Assembly: GCF_024362805.1 (NCBI RefSeq)
Contig: NZ_CP093299.1
Coordinates: 2,202,001-2,266,000 of the forward strand
DNA from: Salipaludibacillus sp. LMS25
GTDB taxonomy: Bacteria > Bacillota > Bacilli > Bacillales > Salisediminibacteriaceae
Reading direction: 5' to 3'
Length of the DNA: 64,000 nt
A program made the position numbers and the translations under genes. Of the stretch, positions 8,872 to 17,105 are shown piece after piece (position 1 is the stretch's first letter; each line of letters begins with the position of its first letter). The notes under the pieces were generated by a model, which had not been told where the DNA came from, made no database searches, and saw only the letters and a list, made by a program, of their open reading frames with translations.

Positions 8872-9699
8872 ATGACCACGATTTTAAACGTTCACAATCT
8901 AAAGGTCTGGGATGGCCACACAGGACAGCCGATTATTCATAATAGTTCTTTCGATTTAAAGCAAGGAAGCTGTCTGGCGATTGTCGGAGAAAGCGGGAGC
9001 GGTAAATCTGTGACGTGCCGAGCACTTATGAAGTTGAATAAAGCCCCATTAATGCAATCAGGAGAGATTTTATTTAACGGTCACAACGTTAACACACTTG
9101 CGGAAAAGAAGATGAGAAAACTGAGAGGCAAAAACCTGTACATGATCTTACAAAATGGCATGGGCGCATTTGATCCGTCTTGTGTCATCGGGCGTTACGT
9201 AAAAGGGATTCTCACTGAGCATTTTCGTTGGAGTATAAAAGAGATGGAAGAAAGAATGATGAAAGCGATGGAAAGTGTCATGCTGAAAAACCCGGCTCAC
9301 ATTATGACCCAATACCCTCATCAACTGTCTGGTGGCATGCTCCAACGGATGATGATTGCTTTAGCTATTGTGATAGAGCCTGATATCATTTTTGCCGATG
9401 AACCGACGACCGCGCTTGATACGATTTCACAATTTGAAGTGTTAGAACAGTTGATGGCGCTGAGGGAAAAGATGGGCTGTTCCATGATAGTTATTTCTCA
9501 TGATTTAGCAGTTGTTAAAAAGCTAGCGGATAACGTGTTAGTGATGAGGAATGGTGAGATTGTTGAAAGAGGTCAGACACAAGCTGTTTTTTCTGACCCA
9601 GAACATGCGTATACCCGCTATTTAGTGTCGACTAGATTAGCGTTAAGTGACCATTTTAAAAAAATAATGGAGGGAGACCCTATCGTTGCTGAAGGTTAG
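8872..9699 (+). CDS. cntD: Metallophore ABC importer ATPase 1 (CntD-like)
   Basis: This DppD/OppD-type ATPase powers CntBC. Walker A is VGESGSGKS (about residues 38-46), the signature is LSGGM, Walker B is IIFADEPTTALD and the switch is ISHD. The usual C-terminal Cys-rich extension of OppD proteins is short or absent, as in CntD. AGAGGTGAT precedes the ATG. The 3' end overlaps cntF by 14 bases. Confidence 0.92.
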   Translation: MTTILNVHNLKVWDGHTGQPIIHNSSFDLKQGSCLAIVGESGSGKSVTCRALMKLNKAPLMQSGEILFNGHNVNTLAEKKMRKLRGKNLYMILQNGMGAFDPSCVIGRYVKGILTEHFRWSIKEMEERMMKAMESVMLKNPAHIMTQYPHQLSGGMLQRMMIALAIVIEPDIIFADEPTTALDTISQFEVLEQLMALREKMGCSMIVISHDLAVVKKLADNVLVMRNGEIVERGQTQAVFSDPEHAYTRYLVSTRLALSDHFKKIMEGDPIVAEG

Positions 9700-10432
9700 T
9701 CATGTGTCCAAGTCCTACAAAAAAGGCGGGATGTTTTCTTCCAAAAAGCAGAAAGTGCTACATAATGTGTGTTTTGACTGTCAGGCTGGCGAATGTCTCG
9801 GCATTATTGGTGAGAGTGGCAGTGGGAAATCCACATTAGGCCGTTTGTTATTAGGGGTTGAAAAACCGGATCAAGGAAACATCACGTTAAACGGACAAAT
9901 TGTTACTAACAGACATGTTAGATTAGGCTGCATGAGTGCCGTGTTCCAAAACTATCAATCGTCTATCAATCCCTTTTTTACAGTTGAGGACGCTATTATG
10001 GAACCACTCATGATGATGAGTAAGAACCATGTAAAGAGTCGTCAAAAAGTGGATCAGTTATTACATGACGTAGGGTTAAGTCTTTCCTACAAAACGACAT
10101 ACCCCCATGAATTATCCGGCGGGGAGGTTCAACGGGTATGTATTGCAAGAGCGATTGCAACTGAGCCTGAATGGCTTATATTAGACGAAGCGATTAGCTC
10201 GTTAGATATGTCTATTCAACTACAGATTCTTGAGCTCTTAAAAGCGTTAAAAAAGACGTACAAGATGAGCTATATTTTTATTACTCATGATATACAAGCG
10301 GCTGCTTATATGTGTGATAGAGTATTGATTTTCAAAGAGGGTCAAGTAGAGGAAATCATCGAGATTGACCAATTGAAGTATGTCACATCACCATATGCAA
10401 AGCGGCTCTTAAAGGCACTAATTACGTTTTAG
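9686..10432 (+). CDS. cntF: Metallophore ABC importer ATPase 2 (CntF-like)
   Basis: This is the second ATPase of the importer, DppF/OppF type. Walker A is IGESGSGKST (about residues 40-49), the signature is LSGGEVQR and Walker B is LILDEAISSLD; DEAISSLD replaces the more common DEPTSALD. The start is TTG inside the end of cntD, set by GGAGGGAGA upstream. The overlap implies coupled translation and balanced amounts of the two ATPases. Confidence 0.92.
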   Translation: MLKVSHVSKSYKKGGMFSSKKQKVLHNVCFDCQAGECLGIIGESGSGKSTLGRLLLGVEKPDQGNITLNGQIVTNRHVRLGCMSAVFQNYQSSINPFFTVEDAIMEPLMMMSKNHVKSRQKVDQLLHDVGLSLSYKTTYPHELSGGEVQRVCIARAIATEPEWLILDEAISSLDMSIQLQILELLKALKKTYKMSYIFITHDIQAAAYMCDRVLIFKEGQVEEIIEIDQLKYVTSPYAKRLLKALITF

Positions 10433-10459
10433 CGTCAATCGCTAGAGATGATGATCTAT

Positions 10460-10667
10460 CACAGATAACCGTTCGTAAAACTCCCGCGTTAAAATAGAGG
10501 AGAGATAAATCTACTTAAGTGGGAGATAACAGACGCCTGTCCTGATTGACTCGGGCCAACAGGATGTTTGTCACACAAGCGTTTTCGCAGGACGCGAAGA
10601 CGTTAGCTTGTGTTCCTTATCAATGGGAGAGGAACGAAAACTTCCATTGATTGAAGGTTCGTTTTAA
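10460..10667 (+). repeat. Hairpin element B, copy 4, with internal insertion
   Basis: It begins CACAGATAACCGTTCG and ends ATTGAAGGTTCGTTTTA. The copy is longer than the others because an extra stretch of about 60 bases with its own stem (CACAAGCG...GACGTTAGCTTGTG) lies inside. It sits between cntF and cntE and could act as a partial terminator before the exporter gene. Confidence 0.85.
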
Positions 10668-10758
10668 AGACAAGCCTTTATGAATCAATCATACGTGTTC
10701 GTTAGCAAATGTCTAGACGAACGATAGAGAGAATCGTTACAGCTTGGAGGGGAAAAGT

Positions 10759-11943
10759 GTGAATGGAGCCATGTCATGGCCTTTTCTACGTTTGTATCTA
10801 TTGGTACTTCTTTATTTTAGTGCCAATGCTATTTTAAATGTGTTTATTCCTCTGCGCGGGGAATCACTTGGAGCGACGAATACGACCATTGGCATTATAA
10901 TGGGAGCCTACTTGTTTACGACGATGTTTTTTAGACCGTGGGCAGGACAAATTATTCAAAAGCATGGGCCGCTAAAAGTATTACGTTTTATACTCGTTTT
11001 CAATGGTTTGGCTTTAATTTTATATACGATAACAGGATTAGGAGGATACTTGATTGCACGCATGATGCAAGGGGTCTCCACAGCGTTTTTTTCCATGGCA
11101 TTACAAATAGGCATTATCGATGCTTTACCGGAGGAAGATCGTTCTCAAGGGATTTCCCTGTATTCGTTATTTTCATATATACCGGGAATTATTGGGCCGC
11201 TGCTGGCATTAGGAATTTGGCAAGGTGGGATGGGATACTTCGCCATCGTCATGGTCACCATCGCCATCTTGACAGGCGTGTTTGGCTTTAGTGCTAACGT
11301 AGACAGCGCTCAAAGCCAACCTGATACTAAACATACTGATTCAAATGGGAACATATTTAAGTCATTAAGTCAGTTAGTTAGACATCCAGATTTATTTAGA
11401 AGTAGTGCCCTTATGCTAGTCGGGTCACTGATATTTGGCGCCACGACGATCTTTATCCCTCTGTATGCTGTTCAAGTGGACAAGGGGAACGCTGGGATTT
11501 TCCTTATGATCATGGCCGCTACCGTGGTGTTTGCCCGCTTTACATTAAGGAAAAGAATTCCTTCCGATGGCAAGTGGCATGCCCCTTTTATGATCGGGAC
11601 GATGCTTTTATTAGCGTTAGGATCACAGAGTGTCAGCATAGCGATTTACGGCGGCGCCTTCTTTTTTTACGTAGGGGCAGTTTTGATAGGGACCGCCCAA
11701 GCATTGCTGTACCCGACGCTAACCACTTACTTAAGTTTTGTTCTGCCTGAGACGAGTCGCAATGTGCTATTAGGGTTGTTCATTGCCATGGCGGACCTAG
11801 GTGTCTCGTTAGGTGGTATCATTATGGGTCCAGTAGCGGATATGCTCTCCTACTCGTGGATGTATATGGTATGTGCCATTTTAAGTGTCACCATACTAGT
11901 CGTCGTCGTTTACGATCGAAAAAAAGTCGTGGTCCAGGAGTGA
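10759..11943 (+). CDS. cntE: MFS exporter of the opine metallophore (CntE-like)
   Basis: This is a 12-segment major-facilitator exporter, expected to release the apo-metallophore as CntE does in Staphylococcus. The loop between segments 2 and 3 contains FFRPWAGQIIQKHGPLKVL, a form of the MFS motif A. The protein is about 394 aa. I chose GTG at 10759 because GGAGGGG lies 6 bases upstream; a TTG at 10744 overlaps the ribosome site. It is the last gene of the cluster. The export role is inferred from neighbours and length; MFS proteins are not substrate-specific by sequence. Confidence 0.88.
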   Translation: MNGAMSWPFLRLYLLVLLYFSANAILNVFIPLRGESLGATNTTIGIIMGAYLFTTMFFRPWAGQIIQKHGPLKVLRFILVFNGLALILYTITGLGGYLIARMMQGVSTAFFSMALQIGIIDALPEEDRSQGISLYSLFSYIPGIIGPLLALGIWQGGMGYFAIVMVTIAILTGVFGFSANVDSAQSQPDTKHTDSNGNIFKSLSQLVRHPDLFRSSALMLVGSLIFGATTIFIPLYAVQVDKGNAGIFLMIMAATVVFARFTLRKRIPSDGKWHAPFMIGTMLLLALGSQSVSIAIYGGAFFFYVGAVLIGTAQALLYPTLTTYLSFVLPETSRNVLLGLFIAMADLGVSLGGIIMGPVADMLSYSWMYMVCAILSVTILVVVVYDRKKVVVQE

Positions 11944-11962
11944 ATAAAGGTGCTTGTGATAA

Positions 11963-12013
11963 GCTCCTCCTAACGGTGCCAGGTAAAACCTGTGTCACAT
12001 TGGGGGAGTTTTT
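11963..12013 (+). terminator. Terminator of the metallophore operon
   Basis: CTCCTCC pairs with GGGGGAG, with an inner stem CCAGGT/ACCTG, and TTTTT follows. It is 20 bp after the cntE stop. Confidence 0.65.
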
Positions 12014-12508
12014 CGTGTGTTTAAATCCATTGAGTACTCATCAAGAACTTATCTATTATGAAAAATCACTAGGAGGAAGGATAACGTCAATGTGGTGATG
12101 TATACATGATTTAAACGACGTTTATCCGAGAGCAATCTAAGAAATGTGTATGTGTGTTCATTAAGTAAGTTATGGTAATATATTTTCAAAATTATTGTTC
12201 ACCTCTTTATTTAGATAAGAAGTCTTGTCAATAATCGAGTCATTAGTTAGAGTAAAATAAGCGGATATTTTCCGGTTAGATGCAGAAGATAGCTCATTTT
12301 GGGGGATATAGGGGGAAATTTTCCGACTATGCAAAGCAAAACGACTCATTTTTCAGATGTTCCGAATGGATAGACGGAATATCTCCGTCTACTTAAGATA
12401 TTTTCATGGCTAATGACTATTTAAGAGAATTTTTTCCGCCTATTAATTTAACTTTTTGGCTTTAAATACTAAGAAGTTTGGTTCTGAAATTTCAAACAAC
12501 ATTTAAAA
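12014..12508. other. Intergenic, no gene seen
   Basis: About 500 bases, AT-rich, without a convincing reading frame. It holds short direct motifs (ATTTTCCG occurs near 12267 and 12312) but nothing I can name. It precedes the CRISPR leader. Confidence 0.5.
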
Positions 12509-12691
12509 CTGGTGCGAACCATAAGCGCACATAAAATCCCTAGGGGACCCGCACCAAAAAAAGCCTGAATAATGTATAAATGTGTGATAAAGTATAAATA
12601 TCGGAAGGAATAACACCCCTCATTTTAGACAAAATATAAAGAAATCTCTCATTATAGGGAGTTCGCTTCCTTTAATTAGGAGAATTTCGCT
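12509..12691 (+). promoter_or_regulatory. CRISPR leader of array 1
   Basis: It is closely similar to the sequence before array 2. It opens with GGTGCGAACC and GGGACCCGCACC, which can pair (GGTGCG/CGCACC), and ends with TTAGG and AATTTCGC next to the first repeat. Two arrays with a common leader were probably served by the same adaptation machinery. Confidence 0.85.
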
Positions 12692-13402
12692 GTCGCACTC
12701 TTTATGAGTGCGTGGATTGAAATTTAATTGAAACATTAATGGATGAAGTGGAAATTAGTCGCACTCTTTATGAGTGCGTGGATTGAAATGCAAAGGGATA
12801 TGGCTGCTACTGTCTTTTCTAGTGTCGCACTCTTTATGAGTGCGTGGATTGAAATTTTAAGTGGTTTGTCGCCGTTACCTCTAAGAGTATGTCGCACTCT
12901 TTATGAGTGCGTGGATTGAAATACAACAATTACGTGATCACAATCGTGTCGTTATTGTCGCACTCTTTATGAGTGCGTGGATTGAAATAGTCTAGCTCTT
13001 TTATAATGGTGGAATGTCTTTGTAGTCGCACTCTTTATGAGTGCGTGGATTGAAATAGCTTGTCAATTTCATTGTTTATGTCATGCAGCCACGTCGCACT
13101 CTTTATGAGTGCGTGGATTGAAATTCTTTAGGACTTAAAGACATATAAATAACTCCTTGTCGCACTCTATTGAAATTAGGTACTCTGATATTCTATTAGG
13201 GTCTTCTGAAGTCGCACTTTTTATCCCACTCTTAAGGGGCAGTAAAACCCTCACCTCAAAACTTAAGATCGAAAAAGTTTAGGTGGGGGATAAACTGCCC
13301 CTAAAGGTCCGATAAGTTAAACGAACAATCAATGGGGGATGAAGGAAAACTCCCACTGATTGAAGCTTAGCTTTATGAGTTCGTGGAGTGCGTGGATTAA
13401 AA
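12692..13402 (+). CRISPR. CRISPR array 1, type I-C repeat, 8 spacers, damaged at its far end
   Basis: The repeat is 32 nt, beginning GTCGCACTCTTTATGAGTGC and ending GTGGATTGAAAT, which is type I-C. Intact repeats start at 12692, 12758, 12824, 12891, 12957, 13025 and 13093. Repeat 8 (13159-13176) has lost 14 internal bases. Repeat 9 (from 13211) is split by hairpin element A and its far part is partly duplicated. Spacers are 34-36 nt. The repeat differs from array 2 by one base (T for C at position 11), and that T creates TTTAT, the element's insertion site. Damage lies at the leader-distal, older end. Confidence 0.97.
13225..13376 (+). repeat. Hairpin element A, copy 3, inside a CRISPR repeat
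   Basis: It is 152 bp, from CCCACTCTTAAGGGGCAG to GCTTAGCTTTAT. It is flanked by GTCGCACTTTTTAT on the left and GAGT on the right, which together rebuild the repeat sequence around TTTAT|GAGT. The site before insertion can therefore be read from the seven intact repeats. Confidence 0.95.
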
Positions 13403-13437
13403 GGGACTGTATCATTAAGGCGATACAGTCCCTTTTA
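13400..13437. terminator. Bidirectional terminator between CRISPR array 1 and the MutS2 paralogue
   Basis: AAGGGACTGTATC and GATACAGTCCCTTTT form a perfect stem around ATTAAGGC. It ends the minus-strand gene and probably also CRISPR transcription. Confidence 0.85.
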
Positions 13438-13446
13438 ACATTTTTA

Positions 13447-15374
13447 TTACTCTTCGTCTTTTAGGACGAGTCCTTCCACGTATTTTCGTTCAAGTAGGTG
13501 TTTTGTTTTTCGATAATCCACCGATTTGAAAATAATATCAAAATCATAATCCGGGGGGTATAGTTCACTTGCCGGAATGTGAAGTGTTAGCCGTTTATGG
13601 TTAATGCGGTGTTTTTCACCTTTTATTTGAATGATGTAATCTCCTTTCTCATCAGGGCCTTGATAAACAATGCCTACTTCTTGATGTGGAGACACGGTGA
13701 CGTTGTCTCCCTGATTAAATAATGGGATAGCTGTTTTTTTCTTTTTCTGTTGTGTCCTCATATAGTTCGTTGTGGCCAGTTGTTTGTCATAACGCCTTTT
13801 TTGCGTTTGGTCGATGTATGCTATGGAATAGGATGTCTCATCGACCTGATTGCCGCATAATTGTTGAGCCCGATGAATCAGTGTTGGGTGAAGACCGAGT
13901 TTGAAGGCGATGTCGAATGCCTGACTATTCCCTGTTTCCCCTAATAAAAGCCGATAAGTAGGCTGCAATGTTTCCACGTCAAATGCCATTGAGCCATTTA
14001 GAAATCCGTCGTGTGTCTGTGCCAATGATTTTAACTCGCGATAGTGAGTCGTAGCAACGATTGTCGCCCCTTTAGCATATAACTGCTCAAGGATGATGTG
14101 AGCGAGGGCCATGCCTTCGTTTGGATCGGTGCCTGAGCCCAGTTCATCAATAAGGACTAATGTTTTATCATCGGTTATTTCCAGAATGTCAATAATGTTC
14201 GTTAGGCGAGAACTAAAGGTACTTAAATTTTGTTCAATGCTTTGACCGTCACCAATGTCGACAAATAGTTTTTGAAAGACGTGAAGCGATGTGTTGGGGC
14301 CAGCCGGAATCATCAACCCCGTTTGTGCCATAAGCGTCAGCAGTCCGATAGTCTTTAACGTCACTGTTTTTCCCCCAGTATTCGGGCCGGTAATCACGAG
14401 TGCACGGTCTCGTATACCTAGTTGAAGGGATAATGGGACAGCTTGCTCTCCTAGTAGTGGATGACGTGCTGCATCAAGGTGAATCATGTAGTCTTCATTA
14501 AGCTTTGGAATAACGGCGTTGATGGATTGGCCGTACTTGGCTTTAGCGAATAGGACGTCATAGTGATGCATAATGTCCATTGCCATGTGTAAGTCGCTCT
14601 CTATCTCTAATACGCTGGCGGTTAACGTATAAAGGATCGTTTCCACTTCATATGTTTCCGCCGTAGTTAAGTCATTGAGTTGCTCATAGAGAGTGGCTAA
14701 TTCTTTCGGTTCCACAAAGATAGTAGCGCCAGATGAAGAGTGTCTATCATAGTGCCGGATACTTTCGAACGGTATTGCTTTTTAATCGGAATGGTCAATC
14801 TGTCATTCTTCTCAACTACAATACTTTCTTGAAGGTACGGAGCCCATTTTTTCGAACGACAAATTGCTTCAGCTTTTTCTTTAATTTCCGTTTGCTTAAT
14901 GCGGCGGTGACGACGGATGTTTGCTAGTTCTGGTGAAGCGTGATCATCAATTTGACCATGACGAAGGCTGCCAGCGATGGCGCTTTCCGTATCACTCATA
15001 TCATTTATCGACAACACGTAGTTGGCCACGTTTGGCGCCACGGATACTTTATCACGCATAAACATTTTTAATTTACGACAATGGTCAAGGAAGGAGAGGA
15101 CACGCTGTAATTGACTAGGTCGTAAGTACAATCCTTTCTTTGCCTGCTGAAGATAAGCCGACATGTCATCGAGTGAGTGAATAGGGATGCTAGAACTGAT
15201 CGTCATAATACGATAAGCCTCCCAAACGTCGTTTAACATCTGGTCAATGTGCTTCTTTACAAATTTCGGTTCACTTGTGCGAATGGTTTCTTTAGCCCGG
15301 TCAGTATGGGCGAATGACGCGACAGTATCTAGAATGTGTTGATAGTCCAGTTGTTTTAATGATGTATGATTCAT
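13447..15374 (-). pseudogene. MutS2-type paralogue without Smr domain, one-base frameshift
   Basis: MutS2 proteins are DNA- or ribosome-acting ATPases; B. subtilis MutS2 splits collided ribosomes. The N-terminal part (225 aa, 15374-14697) has the MutS2 core ending KVSGTMIDT. The rest (from 14715) has EPKELATLYEQL, Walker A TGPNTGGKTVTLKT, Walker B LVLIDELGSGTDP and TTHYRELKSLA. The expected bridge SSSGATIFVEP is encoded only if one base is restored near 14735. The joined protein is about 640 aa and ends after a basic linker, without the Smr nuclease domain of true MutS2 (about 785 aa). GAAAGGA precedes the ATG. A ribosome-sensing leader lies upstream. The shift could be a sequencing error. 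Confidence 0.85.
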
Positions 15375-15405
15375 GACGTCGATCGTCCTTTCTCTAAAAA
15401 AATAT

Positions 15406-15440
15406 ACACAAAAAACGCCTCAAGCAGTCGCTTGAGGCGT
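15406..15440 (-). terminator. Conditional terminator in the leader of the MutS2 paralogue
   Basis: ACGCCTCAAGC and GCTTGAGGCGT form a strong stem with a 4-base loop, followed on the minus strand by a T-run. It lies between the promoter and the gene, about 30 bases before the start codon, so it must be overcome for expression. Confidence 0.88.
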
Positions 15441-15661
15441 TTAGCCGCCCTTTACGTTGAACAGGCCCAGCCTGGAAAAAGCAGACGGGTGCTGTATCGA
15501 TTGCTTGGTTCTTAACTCATACGAATAGGCAAGACAAATAAACCGACATTGTTGACGGTTTTAAACCTATTCGTACATATCCGGTTATGGATTAGTTAAG
15601 AACACGCACACTCATAAAACAAACTCCTTTTGCCCCGTCCATGAGGCATTCAACGTAAAGG
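15441..15661 (-). promoter_or_regulatory. Leader RNA with competing pairings (attenuator)
   Basis: Three sets of long complementary arms are visible. 15649-15661 pairs with 15449-15461 over 13 bases (TTCAACGTAAAGG). 15594-15603 pairs with 15508-15517 (GTTCTTAACT). 15566-15575 pairs with 15520-15529 (CCTATTCGTA). The leader peptide stop codon lies in the second arm, so a stalled ribosome would change which stems form. The layout matches antibiotic-inducible leaders of vmlR and erm genes. Confidence 0.75.
15592..15615 (-). CDS. Leader peptide MSVRVLN
   Basis: ATG with AAAGGAG 8 bases upstream, seven codons and TAA. The last codons lie in the GTTCTTAACT pairing arm. A ribosome slowed here, for example by a macrolide or lincosamide, would open the stem and could prevent the downstream terminator. 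Which drug acts cannot be told from the sequence. Confidence 0.75.
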   Translation of the reverse strand: MSVRVLN

Positions 15662-15677
15662 TTGTGTAATTGATCCA

Positions 15678-15706
15678 AGTATAGACATATTCTAACATTT
15701 TGTCAA
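15678..15706 (-). promoter_or_regulatory. Sigma-A promoter of the MutS2 paralogue
   Basis: TTGACA, a 17-bp spacer and TATACT on the minus strand. It is about 60 bases before the leader peptide, leaving a leader of about 300 bases before the gene. Confidence 0.85.
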
Positions 15707-15847
15707 TAAAGAGTTGAATGGTCATACTGTTGATCCAATAATTAAAAAGCTATGGCATCGTAATCTCTTCTAACCGCCCGTTAGTCTAAAAATGGAACCT
15801 TTGGGGATAATATCGATTCAGACACTTTATGGATAGGAGTGGTTAAA

Positions 15848-16171
15848 ATGAACAGCGATAATAAGAAACAACAGAAAACGGTTTTTAAAGATAACCAAGA
15901 TTTAGTTCCAGAAGGTACATTACCAGGTGATAGGGAAGATCGAAGCGACAAAATGGCGACGTTAAATTCTGAGGATATTCGTTTCAAACATGCTGATGAT
16001 ATTTATCCCACTCTTAAGGGGCAGTAAAACCCCGACCTGAAAACTTAAGAAGATCGAAAAGTTAAGGTGGGGGATAAACTGTCCCTAAAGGTCCGATAAG
16101 TTAAACTAACAATCAGTGGGGATGAAGGAAAACTCCCACTGATTGAAGCTTAGCTTTATGAAGAATATTGA
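15848..16171 (+). pseudogene. Small 56-codon gene split by hairpin element A
   Basis: An ATG with GATAGGAGTGG upstream starts a 53-codon frame, hydrophilic and rich in Asp and Lys, ending ADDIY at 16006. Element A follows at once. If 16007-16159 is removed, the frame continues with EEY and a stop. The split falls exactly after TTTAT and between codons. With the element, the frame gains TLKGQ and stops. I do not recognise the family. Confidence 0.75.
16007..16159 (+). repeat. Hairpin element A, copy 4
   Basis: Full-length copy inserted 3' of TTTAT in the small gene. It is nearly identical to copy 5, including the shared variants CCCCGACCTGAAAAC and AGTTAAGG, because both lie in a tandem duplication. 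Confidence 0.93.
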
Positions 16172-16257
16172 TATGCGGTTAGCTTACAAAGAGTATGATG
16201 GGTTATTAACTAAGCGTTGCTAAAAAAGTTTGGTAAACATCATCAAACATTATTTAT

Positions 16258-16310
16258 ACGGTTAGACGTCGTGAGGGTATCACGTATGTTTAACCGTTAT
16301 TTTATTTTTA
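16258..16310 (+). terminator. Terminator of the split small gene
   Basis: ACGGTTA...GTCGTGA pairs with TCACG...TTTAACCGT, and a T-rich run follows. A second copy lies at about 16717-16769 in the tandem duplication. Confidence 0.7.
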
Positions 16311-16311
16311 T

Positions 16312-16451
16312 CACAGACAATCGTCCGTAAAACTTCCGGTTCAAAATAGAGAGGAGAGGTCTATTCAGATGTGAGATAACGGATGCTAATGTCCTGATCG
16401 ACACAATCAGTTGGGGGAAGGACGAAACTACTGATTGAAGGTTCGTTTTAT
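16312..16451 (+). repeat. Hairpin element B, copy 5
   Basis: It begins CACAGACAATCGTCCG after TTTAT and ends GGTTCGTTTTAT. Its right hairpin is weakened by mutations. An A copy starts immediately after it. Confidence 0.88.
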
Positions 16452-16604
16452 CCCACTCTTAAGGGGCAGTAAAACCCCGACCTGAAAACTTAAGAAGATC
16501 GAAAAGTTAAGGTGGGGGATAAACTGCCCCTAAAGGTCCGATAAGTTAAACTAACAATCAGTGGGGATGAAGGAAAACTCCCACTGATTGAAGCTTAGCT
16601 TTAT
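16452..16604 (+). repeat. Hairpin element A, copy 5
   Basis: Full-length copy in unit 2 of the tandem duplication, starting at the end of B copy 5. Confidence 0.92.
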
Positions 16605-16770
16605 GAAGAATATTGATATGCGGTTAGCTTACAGAGAGTATGATGGGTTATTAACTAAGCGTTGCTAAAAAAGGTTGGGAAACATCAACAAACATTTATG
16701 GCTTATTATTGTTTATACGGTTAGACGTCGTGAGGGTATCACGTATGTTTAACCGTTATTTTATTTTTAT

Positions 16771-16914
16771 CACAGACAAACGTCCGTAAAACTTCCGGTT
16801 CAAAATAGAGAGGAGAGGTCTATTCAGGTGTGAGATAACGGAAGCTAATGTCCTGATCGACACAATCAGTTGGGGGAAGGACGGAAACACTTACTGATTG
16901 GGGTTCGTTTTAAT
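16771..16914 (+). repeat. Hairpin element B, copy 6
   Basis: Second-unit counterpart of B copy 5, ending GGGGTTCGTTTTAA. The right stem carries further differences, so the two units have been separate for some time. Confidence 0.87.
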
Positions 16915-17105
16915 CACAAAGGGGAGACGGGTTACCAAGTAAAGTCGTGTCTTGCCCTATTTCCTATTTAGTGGCTAAATATGGTTATTTGGTTTAAATA
17001 TGTTTAATTTTCTGCTTTTCCGGTTATTTGAAATAAATGAGAGCTTAAGGCTATGTGACATAATTAGAAGTTAATTAACTATTTTTTAATGGGTGGTGAC
17101 ATATT

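Larger units (their letters stand above)
16007..16914 (+). repeat. Tandem duplication of an A + spacer + terminator + B unit
   Basis: Unit 1 (16007-16451) and unit 2 (16452-16914) share the order element A, the tail of the small gene with a terminator, then element B. Unit 2 has a small insertion near 16695 (TTATGGCTTATT). A single duplication joined the end of B to the start of A, both at TTTTAT. Confidence 0.9.

Noticed and set aside
5226-10432. Plain dipeptide or nickel importer
   Set aside because: Family 5 binding protein and Dpp-type subunits alone would allow this, but the adjacent CntK-L-M enzymes, the Zur box and the exporter make the metallophore role far more likely.
10720-10738. 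Inverted repeat AACGAT...ATCGTT before cntE as a second Zur box
   Set aside because: The half-sites lack the TAAT core and the spacing differs from the perfect box at 1650.
12018-12508. Possible small RNA or gene between cntE and the CRISPR leader
   Set aside because: No stable structure, promoter or reading frame that stands out from the AT-rich background.
13447-15374. Programmed frameshift in the MutS2 paralogue
   Set aside because: No slippery heptamer or stimulatory structure at the junction; a single lost base explains it.
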